Assembly (NCBI GenBank): GCA_903970255.1
Contig: CAJCHM010000044.1
Coordinates: forward strand, 1 to 38,991
DNA length: 38,991 nucleotides
Direction: 5' to 3'
Origin: Acidobacteriota bacterium
GTDB lineage: Bacteria > Chlamydiota > Chlamydiia > Chlamydiales > Rhabdochlamydiaceae
In this document: positions 30,890 to 38,366 of the stretch, one piece after another
Position numbering within the stretch: position 1 is the stretch's first letter
How the letters are laid out: every line of letters starts with the position of its first letter
Translations under genes and position numbers: made by a program
Notes under the pieces: model-generated
What the model was told of the DNA's origin: nothing
What the model saw: only the letters and a program-made list of their open reading frames with translations
The model's database searches: none

Positions 30890-32353
30890 CTACTTCAGCT
30901 TTTTGGTCAAAAGTTCATTCACGACAGATGGGGAGGCCTTCCCCTTGCAGAGTTTCATCACCTGTCCGACGAGGAAATCAAAGGCTCTTCCTTTGCCTGC
31001 TTTAAAGTCTTCGACAGACTGAGGATGAGCAGCTAATACCTGATCTACTAAAGGTTCGATGCTCGAGGTGTCCTGCATGGGTTGGTAGTCGGGGTTTTCT
31101 TTGACGATCTGTTCGGGATCTTTGCCAGGGGTTGCAAACATCTCATCAGCGACGCTTTTGGCGATCTTACCGGTGATTGTTCCTTTTTCGATCATTTGAA
31201 CCAGCTTGCCGATATGGGAGGCTTGGATTCCCGAGTCGAGCAACGATTTTCCAGTATCTTTAAAACGCCCTGTGAACTCGACTGTGATCCAGTTAGAGAC
31301 AGCTTTGGGGCTATTGCACACTTTTAGAGCTTCCTCAAAGTAATCGGCAAACCGCTTTTCTTGGGTTAGGATAGTAGCGGATCCGATGGGGAGCAGCAAC
31401 TGGGTGAGGTAGCGTTTAAATCTCTGGTAAGGGAGCTCCGGCAAGCTCTTGCGCACAGATTCGATATAGCTCTCACTGAGGACAATCGGAGGGAGATCGG
31501 GTTCGGGGAAGTAGCGGTAGTCCTCAGCTTCCTCCTTTTGGCGCATGAGGAGGGTCTCTTTTTTATCGACATCGAACCGATAAGTTCCTGATCGGAGAAC
31601 TTTTGATGGAACTTCGTGGGGATGTGCGCAGTAGAGGCGGACCTGGCGGCGGATTTCAGACTCGATTGCCATTTCCATGTAGTGAAATGAGTTGAGATTT
31701 TTGATCTCAATCTTATTGCGGAGCTGTTTTTCCCCTTTGGGACGAACTGAGACGTTGACATCGATCCGCAATGACCCTTCTTCCATATTGCAATCGGAGG
31801 CATCGATGTATTGCATGATCGCCTTGATTCCCATCGCATAGGCGGAAGCTTCTTTTGGAGAGTGCATGCAGGGCTCAGAGACGATCTCAAGCAAGGGCAC
31901 TCCTGCTCGGTTGTAATCTACTCCTGCAAAGGTGCTAAAGTGTTTGAGCATCCCCGCATCATCTTCAAGATGAGCATGGTGGATCGCAAAGTGTTTGGTA
32001 TGTTCCCCCACTTCTGCAACAACGTGGCCACCTAGGATGATCGGATGTTCAAACTGTGTGATCTGAAAGTTGCGCGGGCTATCGGGATAAAAGTAAGATT
32101 TTCGGTCAAACTTGGAGAGGAGAGCGATATTAGCCTGAACGGCGCAGCCAAATTGAACGGCTTTGCGCACAGCTTCCTTGTTGAGAACGGGGAGGGATCC
32201 CGGCTGCCCTGTGTCGACGATCCCGATATTTGTGTTGGGCTCGTTCCCAAACCGGTTGGGGGCGGAGCTAAAAATCTTTGATTGGGTGTTGAGTTGCACA
32301 TGGATCTCAAGACCGATGATCGGCTCCCAATTTTCGAAAATAATGTCTGTCAT
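30890..32353 (-). CDS. gatB: Asp/Glu-tRNA amidotransferase subunit B
   Basis: This 487-residue subunit of the GatCAB complex binds misacylated Glu-tRNA(Gln) or Asp-tRNA(Asn) and phosphorylates it before transamidation. It opens with WEPIIGLEIHVQLNTQSK. The family signature GIVDTGQPGSLPVLN, then SKFDRKSYFYPDSPRNFQIT and EDDAGMLKHF follow. LLEIVSEPCMHSPKEA and the C-terminal YqeY-like tail (LVGQVMKLCKGKASPSVVNE) complete the usual order. The length fits. It starts 3 bp after gatA. Chlamydiae lacking AsnRS and GlnRS depend on this complex. Confidence 0.97.
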   Translation of the reverse strand: MTDIIFENWEPIIGLEIHVQLNTQSKIFSSAPNRFGNEPNTNIGIVDTGQPGSLPVLNKEAVRKAVQFGCAVQANIALLSKFDRKSYFYPDSPRNFQITQFEHPIILGGHVVAEVGEHTKHFAIHHAHLEDDAGMLKHFSTFAGVDYNRAGVPLLEIVSEPCMHSPKEASAYAMGIKAIMQYIDASDCNMEEGSLRIDVNVSVRPKGEKQLRNKIEIKNLNSFHYMEMAIESEIRRQVRLYCAHPHEVPSKVLRSGTYRFDVDKKETLLMRQKEEAEDYRYFPEPDLPPIVLSESYIESVRKSLPELPYQRFKRYLTQLLLPIGSATILTQEKRFADYFEEALKVCNSPKAVSNWITVEFTGRFKDTGKSLLDSGIQASHIGKLVQMIEKGTITGKIAKSVADEMFATPGKDPEQIVKENPDYQPMQDTSSIEPLVDQVLAAHPQSVEDFKAGKGRAFDFLVGQVMKLCKGKASPSVVNELLTKKLK

Positions 32354-32356
32354 CGT

Positions 32357-33823
32357 TTATCCCTCATCCTCAAATAGCGGAGGTACTCTAGCGGCAAAAT
32401 TTCCTGTTGCTGTTTCAAAGGCATGAGCAAATTGAAACAATTTGGCATCTTGCATTGGGGGGGCTAGCAGCTGGAGTCCAAGCGGCAAGTTGTCCTTACT
32501 GAATCCGCAAGGGATGCTGATCCCAGGAGAACCTACCAAGTTAGCGGCGATGGTAAAAATGTCTTGCAGATACATCTGGATCGGATCCTGGATGGCGCTT
32601 AAACCGAACGCTGCCATGGGGGAGGTGGGCATCGCGATGATCTGGCATTTTTCATAGGCCTTTTTGAATTGCTCGATCATGAGCGTGCGCACTTTTTGCG
32701 CTTTTTTGTAAAAGGCCTCCTTAAAACCAGAGGATAAAACGTAGGTGCCCAGTAGAATCCGTTTTTTGACCTCAGGCCCAAACCCTTCCTGCTTGGAAAA
32801 GTCGTAGACCTCCTCAAGAGTTGTAGCTCGAGGAGAGCGCTTGCCATAGCGGATTCCATCAAACCTTGCCAAATTGGTGGAGGCCTCTGCTGTTGCTAAA
32901 ATGTAATACACTGCAACGGAGTATTTGAGGATATTCAGGTCGACATCGATAAATGTAGCACCGAGAGTTTTAAACACCTCGATAGAGCTTTGAAAACTCT
33001 CTTTGGCATCCCCCTCTAAACTTTCGAGAAAGCGCCAGGGAACTCCGATCGTACTTCCTTTAATTTCCCCCTGCATTTTTTTAAGATACTCTTCTGCGGG
33101 GATGTCAAGACTTGTGGAGTCGCAGTTGCAGTGGCGCCCTAAGATCTGCATCACAAGAGCTGCGTCGGTGACGTTATGGGTCAGAGGGCCAATTTGGTCT
33201 AGCGAAGATCCGAATGCGACAAGACCATAGCGCGATACCCTTCCATAGGTGGGTTTGTAACCTACCACACCGCAAAAAGATGCAGGTTGTCGGATCGATC
33301 CCCCTGTGTCACTGCCGAGGGCGATAGGGCAGAATCTGGCGGCAACGGCAGCAGCAGAGCCGCCGGAGGAGCCTCCAGGAGAGCATTGGAGATCCCAAGG
33401 ATTTTTTGTTAGATGATAGGCGGAGTTTTCAGTGGATGATCCCATGGCAAATTCATCGAGGTTAGTTTTGCCGATGATCAGAGCATCTTCATCTTCGAGG
33501 AGTCTAACAACGGTTGCGTCGAAAACAGCTCTGTAATTTTCCAAGAATTTGGAAGCGCAGGTTGTGATCTGCCCCATCACATGGATATTATCTTTAATAG
33601 CGATCGGCACGCCGGCAAGCCTCCCTAAAGGCTTCCCCTCTCTCCTCTTCTTGTCGAGCTGTTTTGCCTTTTCCATGACCCTTTCAGACATCACAGTAAG
33701 AAAGGCACCCACTTGAGGATCATGGCGGGCAATCCGTTTTAAAGTCGATTCAGCAATTGTTAAGGCGGAGACCTCTGATTTGCAAAAAAGTTCTGAGATG
33801 GCATGAGCAGATAAACGATACAT
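32357..33823 (-). CDS. gatA: Asp/Glu-tRNA amidotransferase subunit A
   Basis: This 488-residue amidase subunit releases ammonia from glutamine for tRNA-dependent amidation. The Ser-cis-Ser-Lys triad is visible: Lys in VPIAIKDNIHV, the cis-Ser in GSDTGGSIRQPA and the nucleophile Ser in the GGSSGGSAAAVAA amidase signature. The rest (PTYGRVSRYGLVAFGSSLDQ) is typical of GatA. It begins 3 bp after gatC and ends 3 bp before gatB, a compact operon. Confidence 0.97.
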   Translation of the reverse strand: MYRLSAHAISELFCKSEVSALTIAESTLKRIARHDPQVGAFLTVMSERVMEKAKQLDKKRREGKPLGRLAGVPIAIKDNIHVMGQITTCASKFLENYRAVFDATVVRLLEDEDALIIGKTNLDEFAMGSSTENSAYHLTKNPWDLQCSPGGSSGGSAAAVAARFCPIALGSDTGGSIRQPASFCGVVGYKPTYGRVSRYGLVAFGSSLDQIGPLTHNVTDAALVMQILGRHCNCDSTSLDIPAEEYLKKMQGEIKGSTIGVPWRFLESLEGDAKESFQSSIEVFKTLGATFIDVDLNILKYSVAVYYILATAEASTNLARFDGIRYGKRSPRATTLEEVYDFSKQEGFGPEVKKRILLGTYVLSSGFKEAFYKKAQKVRTLMIEQFKKAYEKCQIIAMPTSPMAAFGLSAIQDPIQMYLQDIFTIAANLVGSPGISIPCGFSKDNLPLGLQLLAPPMQDAKLFQFAHAFETATGNFAARVPPLFEDEG

Positions 33824-33826
33824 AGC

Positions 33827-34135
33827 TTAAGGCTCTTTGGAGGATTTGATGACAGGCGGGACGCGGATCATGCCGCCGACATGGGAGGGTGCATTTGCAA
33901 GAAAGAGCTCTCTTGGGAGCAATCGCCCTACTCCATCTTCTCGCATCACATTCATTAAAGTTCCTAAAACGGAATCGCAGGGGGCAACTCCTTGGGTATT
34001 GACTTGATCCAACTGCTCGACGTAACTCAAAATGTCGGCAATCTGTGAGCTTAAGTTCTTTTTTTCATCTTCCGTGCATTCAATCCGGCAAAGTTTTGCC
34101 AGTTTGTCTAGTTCTTCTTTATCGAATTCTGCCAT
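33827..34135 (-). CDS. gatC: Asp/Glu-tRNA amidotransferase subunit C
   Basis: This 102-residue small subunit stabilises the GatA-GatB interface. The family start DKEELDKLAKLCRIECTEDE, the helix SSQIADILSYVEQLDQVNT and the belt region with VAPCDSVLG and FLANAPSHVGGMIRVPPVI are in order. It is the first gene of gatCAB. It has a predicted promoter at 34160-34188 that overlaps the oppositely directed one of the DUF378 gene. Confidence 0.95.
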   Translation of the reverse strand: MAEFDKEELDKLAKLCRIECTEDEKKNLSSQIADILSYVEQLDQVNTQGVAPCDSVLGTLMNVMREDGVGRLLPRELFLANAPSHVGGMIRVPPVIKSSKEP

Positions 34136-34147
34136 GAGCTACCCGTG

Positions 34148-34176
34148 TTGACAAGAGGTAATATAATCCTTATCAT
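34148..34176 (+). promoter_or_regulatory. predicted promoter of the DUF378 gene
   Basis: A perfect TTGACA (34148-34153), a 17-base spacer and TATCAT (34171-34176). Start of transcription would be near 34183, leaving a 130-nt leader that contains a 37-codon ORF. Confidence 0.65.
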
Positions 34177-34188
34177 CTCACAAGTAAA
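34160..34188 (-). promoter_or_regulatory. predicted gatCAB promoter
   Basis: On the minus strand TTTACT (34188-34183), a 17-base spacer and TATATT (34165-34160) lie 25 bases upstream of the gatC ATG. It overlaps the plus-strand promoter almost completely, so the two cannot be occupied at once. Confidence 0.55.
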
Positions 34189-34202
34189 GAGAGAATTGCA
34201 AA

Positions 34203-34316
34203 ATGACTAAAATCAAAAAAATAATGACAATAGTGTTTGCTTCATTTATGATAAAGATAAGGAGAGGATTCTTCTCTACGCTCGCTACAGTCTTTTATCT
34301 AGGAGGGTTAAAATGA
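34203..34316 (+). CDS. possible 37-residue leader peptide
   Basis: ATG at 34203 opens a 37-codon frame (MTKIKKIMTIVFASFMIKIR and on to YLGGLK) whose TGA overlaps the DUF378 ATG as ATGA. It is basic with a weak hydrophobic core. The upstream GAGAGA is a poor ribosome site. The exact coupling to the next start is suggestive, but an ORF of this length arises easily by chance. Confidence 0.3.
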   Translation: MTKIKKIMTIVFASFMIKIRRGFFSTLATVFYLGGLK

Positions 34317-34555
34317 AATGTTTGAATGTGCTCGCGTTTTTTCTAGTTATTATTGGAGCGCTTAACTGGGGCCTTTGGGGATTTTTCCAGTTTGATCTGG
34401 TTGCGTGGGCTTTTAATGGCAACACAACATGGTGGAGCCGATTTTTTTACTCGATCATCGGTCTGGCAGGTCTTTGGACATTCCGTTTGATTCCGCGCTG
34501 TAAGCATATGTGCTGTGACACAGAGTGCTGCCACCACAAAGGAAAATGCAAGTAA
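34313..34555 (+). CDS. DUF378 small membrane protein
   Basis: The protein has 80 residues. The first membrane helix carries the DUF378 core (LAFFLVIIGALNWGLWGFF), then FDLVAWAFNG. The second helix (FFYSIIGLAGLWTFRLI) is followed by a Cys/His-rich tail (CKHMCCDTECCHHKGKCK). That tail has 6 Cys and 3 His and may bind metal. The ribosome site is AGGAGGG. I recall the equivalent gene beside gatC in C. trachomatis (CT001). Function unknown for the family. Confidence 0.85.
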   Translation: MKCLNVLAFFLVIIGALNWGLWGFFQFDLVAWAFNGNTTWWSRFFYSIIGLAGLWTFRLIPRCKHMCCDTECCHHKGKCK

Positions 34556-34565
34556 GCCTATAATA

Positions 34566-34618
34566 ATTTCTTCTCTGTGGTAAAGTTGTGTCATTTAACT
34601 TCTCCACAGAGGAGAAAT
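34566..34618 (+). promoter_or_regulatory. 15-bp hairpin between DUF378 and epimerase genes
   Basis: ATTTCTTCTCTGTGG (34566-34580) pairs with CCACAGAGGAGAAAT (34604-34618) with one mismatch and a 23-base loop. It has no T-run, so it is not a simple terminator. The right arm contains AGGAG, so the fold would hide a Shine-Dalgarno-like sequence ahead of the next gene. Confidence 0.45.
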
Positions 34619-34659
34619 TCATCCTGAGGTTGTTTGATAGGCAGCAAACTAGACTACTC

Positions 34660-35568
34660 ATGACAATAGAGCCTTTAAAAATTTTGCTTAGCGGGTCATC
34701 TGGGTTCATTGGCTCTGGGCTTAAAGTCTTTTTAGAGTTAGCCGGGCACGATGTCGTTTGTTTGGTTAGAAATAAAAAGTTATTAGGGCACAATTCCATT
34801 TTTTGGAACCCTTGTAGCGGAGAGCTGCAAAAAGATGATTTTGAAGGATTCGACGCTGTCATCCATCTTGCAGGTGCTGGAATTGCCGATCATAGGTGGA
34901 CGAAAAAATACAAAGAACAACTCTTTTTAAGTCGTTGCCGCGATACGTGGCTTCTTTCCCAAGTTCTCTGCCGCCTCTATAGACCGCCTAAAGTCATGAT
35001 TGCAGCTTCTGCAATCGGTTATTATGGGGATCGTGGACAGGAGGAACTTACTGAAGATAGCCCCCCTGGAAAGGGGTTCCTTGCAAATCTTTGCAAACAA
35101 TGGGAAAAATCCACAGATGCTATTGAGAACAGAGGAGCGCGCGTTGTCCATACCCGTTTTGGCGCCGTCTTAGGAAAAAATGGGGGAATGCTGCGCAAAA
35201 TGTTAACTCCTTTTCGCTGCGGACTTGGGGGAAAATTGGGTTCTGGACAACAGATCATGAGCTGGATGAGTATCGACGATCTTTTGGAGAGTATCTATCA
35301 TTGTTTGAAAACAGAGAGTATCAGTAATGCGGTCAATCTCGTATCTCCGCAATCCGTGACACAGGCTGAATTTGCCCGCCTCCTTGCAAAAAAGGTTAAA
35401 AGACCTGCTTTGTTTCATATTCCCGCTCCACTGATCAAGCTTTTCATGGGAGAAATGGGAAAAGAGCTTATCCTTGCCTCACAAAATGTCATCCCTCAAA
35501 AACTTCTGGAAACAGGGTACTCATTTCGCTACCCCACTCTGCAAAATGCTCTTGACTATTTGATCTAG
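34660..35568 (+). CDS. SDR39U1/YfcH-type NAD(P)-dependent epimerase
   Basis: This 302-residue extended short-chain dehydrogenase belongs to the TIGR01777 group. The Rossmann motif GSSGFIGSGL is at about residues 13-22, with the conserved AVIHLAGAGIADHRW, ASAIGYYGDRG (Tyr of the YxxxK-like site) and TRFGAVLGKNGGML. The C-terminal DUF1731-like part ends RYPTLQNALDYLI. The start is ATG 34660 by homology in length, although its ribosome site is weak. A TTG at 34630 and a GTG at 34588 are in frame. The substrate is unknown for the group. The stop overlaps the convergent gene at a CTAG. Confidence 0.88.
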   Translation: MTIEPLKILLSGSSGFIGSGLKVFLELAGHDVVCLVRNKKLLGHNSIFWNPCSGELQKDDFEGFDAVIHLAGAGIADHRWTKKYKEQLFLSRCRDTWLLSQVLCRLYRPPKVMIAASAIGYYGDRGQEELTEDSPPGKGFLANLCKQWEKSTDAIENRGARVVHTRFGAVLGKNGGMLRKMLTPFRCGLGGKLGSGQQIMSWMSIDDLLESIYHCLKTESISNAVNLVSPQSVTQAEFARLLAKKVKRPALFHIPAPLIKLFMGEMGKELILASQNVIPQKLLETGYSFRYPTLQNALDYLI

Positions 35569-35948
35569 GCCGCAGCTGAGATTTCCTTTTCTAATTTTTC
35601 TGACATTGCATAGCAATGACGAATTTTTGCCTCGTCAATCCAAGCAGTGTTGGAGTGAACGATGACATCGACGCTATCGAGATAATCGCGGACAGCTTTT
35701 GCATAATGAGCTCCCATCTTCTGGGCGATCTTATTCATTTCCTCGGCATGTTTGACGAAGTCGTTTTTAGCTTTTTGCTGGGCGATGGGGATTTGCTTGG
35801 CGTTGCCATCTTTAATGAGGACGACAAGCGCTCCGATATCGGCAGAGATCTTATGTTTAATGTCATGGAGTGCAGTTTTTTGTAATTCAATGTTTTTAGA
35901 ACGTTTTCTTGGGCGGTAAGCTTTCATTTTTCTTAATCTTGGTGCCAT
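35565..35948 (-). CDS. basic helical protein of unknown function
   Basis: The protein has 127 residues. The N-terminus is strongly basic (MAPRLRKMKAYRPRKRSKN), and the rest is helical with KTALHDIKHKISADIGALV and KHAEEMNKIAQKMGAHY. A basic head followed by a helical body could bind nucleic acid, yet it is not the chlamydial histone Hc1 or Hc2. Two adjacent ATGs follow an AGGAGG site. The second (35948) has better spacing. It is convergent with the epimerase gene. Confidence 0.65.
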   Translation of the reverse strand: MAPRLRKMKAYRPRKRSKNIELQKTALHDIKHKISADIGALVVLIKDGNAKQIPIAQQKAKNDFVKHAEEMNKIAQKMGAHYAKAVRDYLDSVDVIVHSNTAWIDEAKIRHCYAMSEKLEKEISAAA

Positions 35949-36090
35949 CATTCCTCCTAAATATTGAATTACTGATCTATAACATTAATTTATTTTAAAA
36001 ACAGATTAGTTTCAATAAAATACTTTATGGATGGGCAAAACAATGTTTTCTTTTGACTCTTAGCAACTTATGTGCGACAATTATTCTGCT

Positions 36091-36247
36091 CTGGAGTTTG
36101 GACTAAATTTGGCCTGCAGAGGACGGCTGCGACTTCATCAGATCTAACTTCCTCCTCATCAATAGCTAGCGCTATTGACTTCGTCGGTCAGTTAGATCTG
36201 ATTTTGTCTCGCTCGTCCCTGTAGGCCAAATTTAGTCCAAACTCCAG
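36091..36247 (-). mobile_element. 157-bp palindromic MITE, copy 2, with 7-bp target duplication
   Basis: This is the same element as 6544-6700 but inverted, identical at 154 of 157 positions. It is flanked by a perfect TTCTGCT at 36084-36090 and 36248-36254, a 7-bp target-site duplication that proves transposition. It lies 40 bp upstream of a small secreted-protein gene and has probably replaced or moved its promoter. There is no ORF inside. Confidence 0.92.
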
Positions 36248-36286
36248 TTCTGCTCGATGTTTCACTTTTTTCAGCGGAGGAAGTTT

Positions 36287-36481
36287 ATGGCTTATTTTTT
36301 ATTAGTGGTTCTAGCGACCCTTTATGGAAGTCATCTTGGAGCAGGTGAGGCTCCTGCAGTGGAGATCAATGATGAGACCTATGATGCAGACGATACGGGC
36401 GAGGTCGATGAAGATATTATTATAGACGAGGAAGACACTAATGAGGAGGAAGGTGTGAATAATTATACCCAAAATGATTGA
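36287..36481 (+). CDS. small acidic secreted protein
   Basis: The protein has 64 residues. The start is the ATG at 36287 with a GGAGGA ribosome site; an upstream ATG at 36257 is not supported. The signal peptide MAYFLLVVLATLYGSHLGAG precedes a mature part of about 44 residues that is almost entirely Asp, Glu, Thr and Asn (including DDTGEVDEDIIIDEEDTNEE). Such acidity suggests cation binding or a partner with a basic surface. No family is recognised. Copy 2 of the MITE ends 40 bp upstream. Confidence 0.65.
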   Translation: MAYFLLVVLATLYGSHLGAGEAPAVEINDETYDADDTGEVDEDIIIDEEDTNEEEGVNNYTQND

Positions 36482-36659
36482 AAACTTGGCCACTAGGCTT
36501 TGACGCTGTCCAAATGGGCACTTCCCGAAAACTGGTTCTGCTGCATTTTTTTTATTCCGACCATCTTTAAGCCATGTTCACCTTTAATATTCTGTTATTT
36601 TTTTCTACAATTAAAAGCGCTTCCAATTAAACATGTTAAAATAAAATTTAATTATTTTG
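36482..36659. other. AT-rich spacer
   Basis: No gene is supported. The word AAAGCGCTTCC lies at about 36615-36625 and the rest is AT-rich. The predicted promoter for the next gene begins at 36660. Confidence 0.4.
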
Positions 36660-36688
36660 TTGAATAGTTAATTATTTAATCATATTAT
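36660..36688 (+). promoter_or_regulatory. predicted promoter of the Yip1-like gene
   Basis: TTGAAT (36660-36665), a 17-base spacer and TATTAT (36683-36688) precede the AAGGAGG ribosome site and GTG start at 36738 by about 50 bases. Confidence 0.55.
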
Positions 36689-36737
36689 TAAAACATAAGA
36701 CGGTAATTAAGGTTAGTGTTGCGATAAGGAGGATCTA

Positions 36738-37376
36738 GTGGCAAAGCTTGAGGAAGGGAATCCATGGTTTAGTATATGGACAGAGCCTAGAAAAACGATT
36801 CGCTCCATTGTGAAAACAGATCCAAAACTTGGATTTGCGGCCTTATCTGCAATCTATGGTTTACCGCTTGCCCTCAATCTCATTCAAAGTTTTGATCTCA
36901 CTACTTCCATTCCGGTCTGGGCAGCTATTATCGGGGCTCTTATTGTTTGCACTTTTTTAGGAATGGCGGGCATTTCAGTTGGGGCCTGGTTATTAAAAAT
37001 CACAGGCCGATGGATTGGCGGAAAAGGGGATTTTCAGAAGGTGCGCGCAGCGGTTGCATGGGCCAATGTTCCCAATTGTGTGACCATTTTACTTTGGATA
37101 GTTTTATTGGGAGTTTTTGGGACCCAGATTTTTAGTAAGCATTTTTCTGAGATGCAATTTGTCGGTTACGAGTCGGGCATCCTCTTTCTAGTTATGTTGC
37201 TTGAAACGATCGTTTCGATCTGGGGATTTATCATTTTGCTAAACACGTTGGCAGAGGTACAAGAGTTTTCAATTTGGAAAGCGCTACTGAATGTCATTAT
37301 TCCTTTTGTTGGATTAGTTGCCATCACCTGGATCATTGGTTGGGCATTTTGGGGAAGCGGAGCTATAAATACTTAA
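36738..37376 (+). CDS. Yip1-domain membrane protein
   Basis: The protein has 212 residues and starts with GTG after an optimal AAGGAGG. NPWFSIWTEPRKTIRSIV at the N-terminus is the typical opening of bacterial Yip1-like proteins. Five hydrophobic segments follow, such as VWAAIIGALIVCTFLGMAGI, NCVTILLWIVLLGVFG, ILFLVMLLETIVSIWGFII and VIIPFVGLVAITWIIGWAFW. In eukaryotes Yip1 proteins act in membrane traffic; the bacterial role is unknown. It is followed after 19 bp by a secreted-protein gene that is likely in the same transcript. Confidence 0.78.
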   Translation: MAKLEEGNPWFSIWTEPRKTIRSIVKTDPKLGFAALSAIYGLPLALNLIQSFDLTTSIPVWAAIIGALIVCTFLGMAGISVGAWLLKITGRWIGGKGDFQKVRAAVAWANVPNCVTILLWIVLLGVFGTQIFSKHFSEMQFVGYESGILFLVMLLETIVSIWGFIILLNTLAEVQEFSIWKALLNVIIPFVGLVAITWIIGWAFWGSGAINT

Positions 37377-37395
37377 AAAAAAATGGGAGAGAGTC

Positions 37396-37992
37396 ATGGA
37401 AAAACAGGCATTTGATACTATTAAAGGGATCGTCCTTACCGCCGCTACCCTATTGTTGATGGCATTCAATCCGCTGGCCTCAGAGGGTGAAATCGCCGCT
37501 GGAACTAATGTGGGACAAGTGCAAAAAGGCAGTGCTGCCTGGCAGGAGTTTCATTCTGTTGTCGGTAATTGCACAATGCAATTTCCTAAACAACCTGATC
37601 ATCTCTCCGAGAAAATGAGGCTTCCCGAAGAGGGGTTTGATTTAAAATATGACGCCTATATTTCTTCTGTCGATCAAAAGACTGTTTTTCTTCTCTTAGT
37701 TGCGCAGTATCCCGATTTTGTCGATGAGACATATGCCCGTATGAGTTTAGAGGGATTTTTGAACGGGATTTTAACGCATAATCCCAATAATCAGTTAATT
37801 TTTGCAGATCTATCCCTTGTTGGTGGACATGAAGCACTCGATTTCTTTATTCGCACTGGCGGTGTCTATTTCAAAGGACGGGCCTTGATGGTAAAGAACA
37901 GTCTGTATCTGATGGCCATGGAATGCGAAGTGCAGAACTACGATGAAACGCACTATAATAAGTTCGTTCAGTCTTTCCAACTTTTCAAATAA
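37396..37992 (+). CDS. secreted or periplasmic protein, chlamydia-type unknown
   Basis: The protein has 198 residues. The ATG is preceded by GGGAGAGAG. The N-terminus has a signal-like stretch (IVLTAATLLLMAFNPLASEG) with possible cleavage after about residue 29. The mature part contains FHSVVGNCTMQFPKQPDHLS and ends with SLYLMAMECEVQNYDETHYN...FVQSFQLFK. The overall pattern resembles small periplasmic proteins of the PsbP/DUF1795-like kind, with an N-terminal 'GxCxMQFPxxP' and a terminal 'FxxSFxL'. The role is unknown. The gene is probably translated from the same mRNA as the Yip1-like gene. Confidence 0.7.
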   Translation: MEKQAFDTIKGIVLTAATLLLMAFNPLASEGEIAAGTNVGQVQKGSAAWQEFHSVVGNCTMQFPKQPDHLSEKMRLPEEGFDLKYDAYISSVDQKTVFLLLVAQYPDFVDETYARMSLEGFLNGILTHNPNNQLIFADLSLVGGHEALDFFIRTGGVYFKGRALMVKNSLYLMAMECEVQNYDETHYNKFVQSFQLFK

Positions 37993-38116
37993 AATAGAGT
38001 AGATACTCAAACTACCTCAAAAATTTGTACTTCCTGTAAGTCATTGGGGGCAGTGCCCCCTTTCCCCTCCCAGTCAAAACTCTGGACTTTCAGTCCAAGA
38101 CTTCAGTTATCCCCAA
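37993..38116. other. spacer with G/C-rich hairpins and a possible decayed element arm
   Basis: GGGGGCAGTGCCCCC at about 38046-38060 is a strong short hairpin that could end the preceding transcript. The stretch CTACCTCAAA...GTACTTCCTGTAA (38013-38040) weakly mirrors the right arm of family 2 at 38180-38200 and may be its degenerate left arm. Confidence 0.35.
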
Positions 38117-38205
38117 TTATTACCTCGAATAATGTCCCTGTTTGTGGAAAGGAAAAATGGTCGCGTTAAAAAAAATTACAGGTACGTTTGAGGTAGCACC
38201 GGTAT
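38117..38205. mobile_element. partial copy of palindromic family 2
   Basis: ATTATTAC, CGAATAATGTCCCTGTT, GGAAAAATGGTCGCGTTAAA and ACAGGTACGTTTGA then GTAGCACCGGTAT match the right half of 22819-22985 in the same orientation, with a few differences and one short gap. The left half is missing or decayed. Confidence 0.75.
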
Positions 38206-38366
38206 GTAATTAAATTTTATTTATTTTTTAATCCTATGGGCGCTACGGCATTGAAATCAGCTAGAATTTCGAGTGGAGTAAGATTGAACGTTCTAAATTA
38301 AAGAATTGTTTGTAAACCTCATTTATGATAACAGGCAATTATAGCTTTTGAAGTGCTGAGGGAAAC
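38206..38366. other. leader region of the autotransporter-like gene
   Basis: This AT-rich stretch ends with a GAGGG ribosome site (38358-38362) close to the ATG at 38367. A TTGTTT box near 38307 has only a poorly placed partner, so I do not assign a promoter. Confidence 0.3.
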
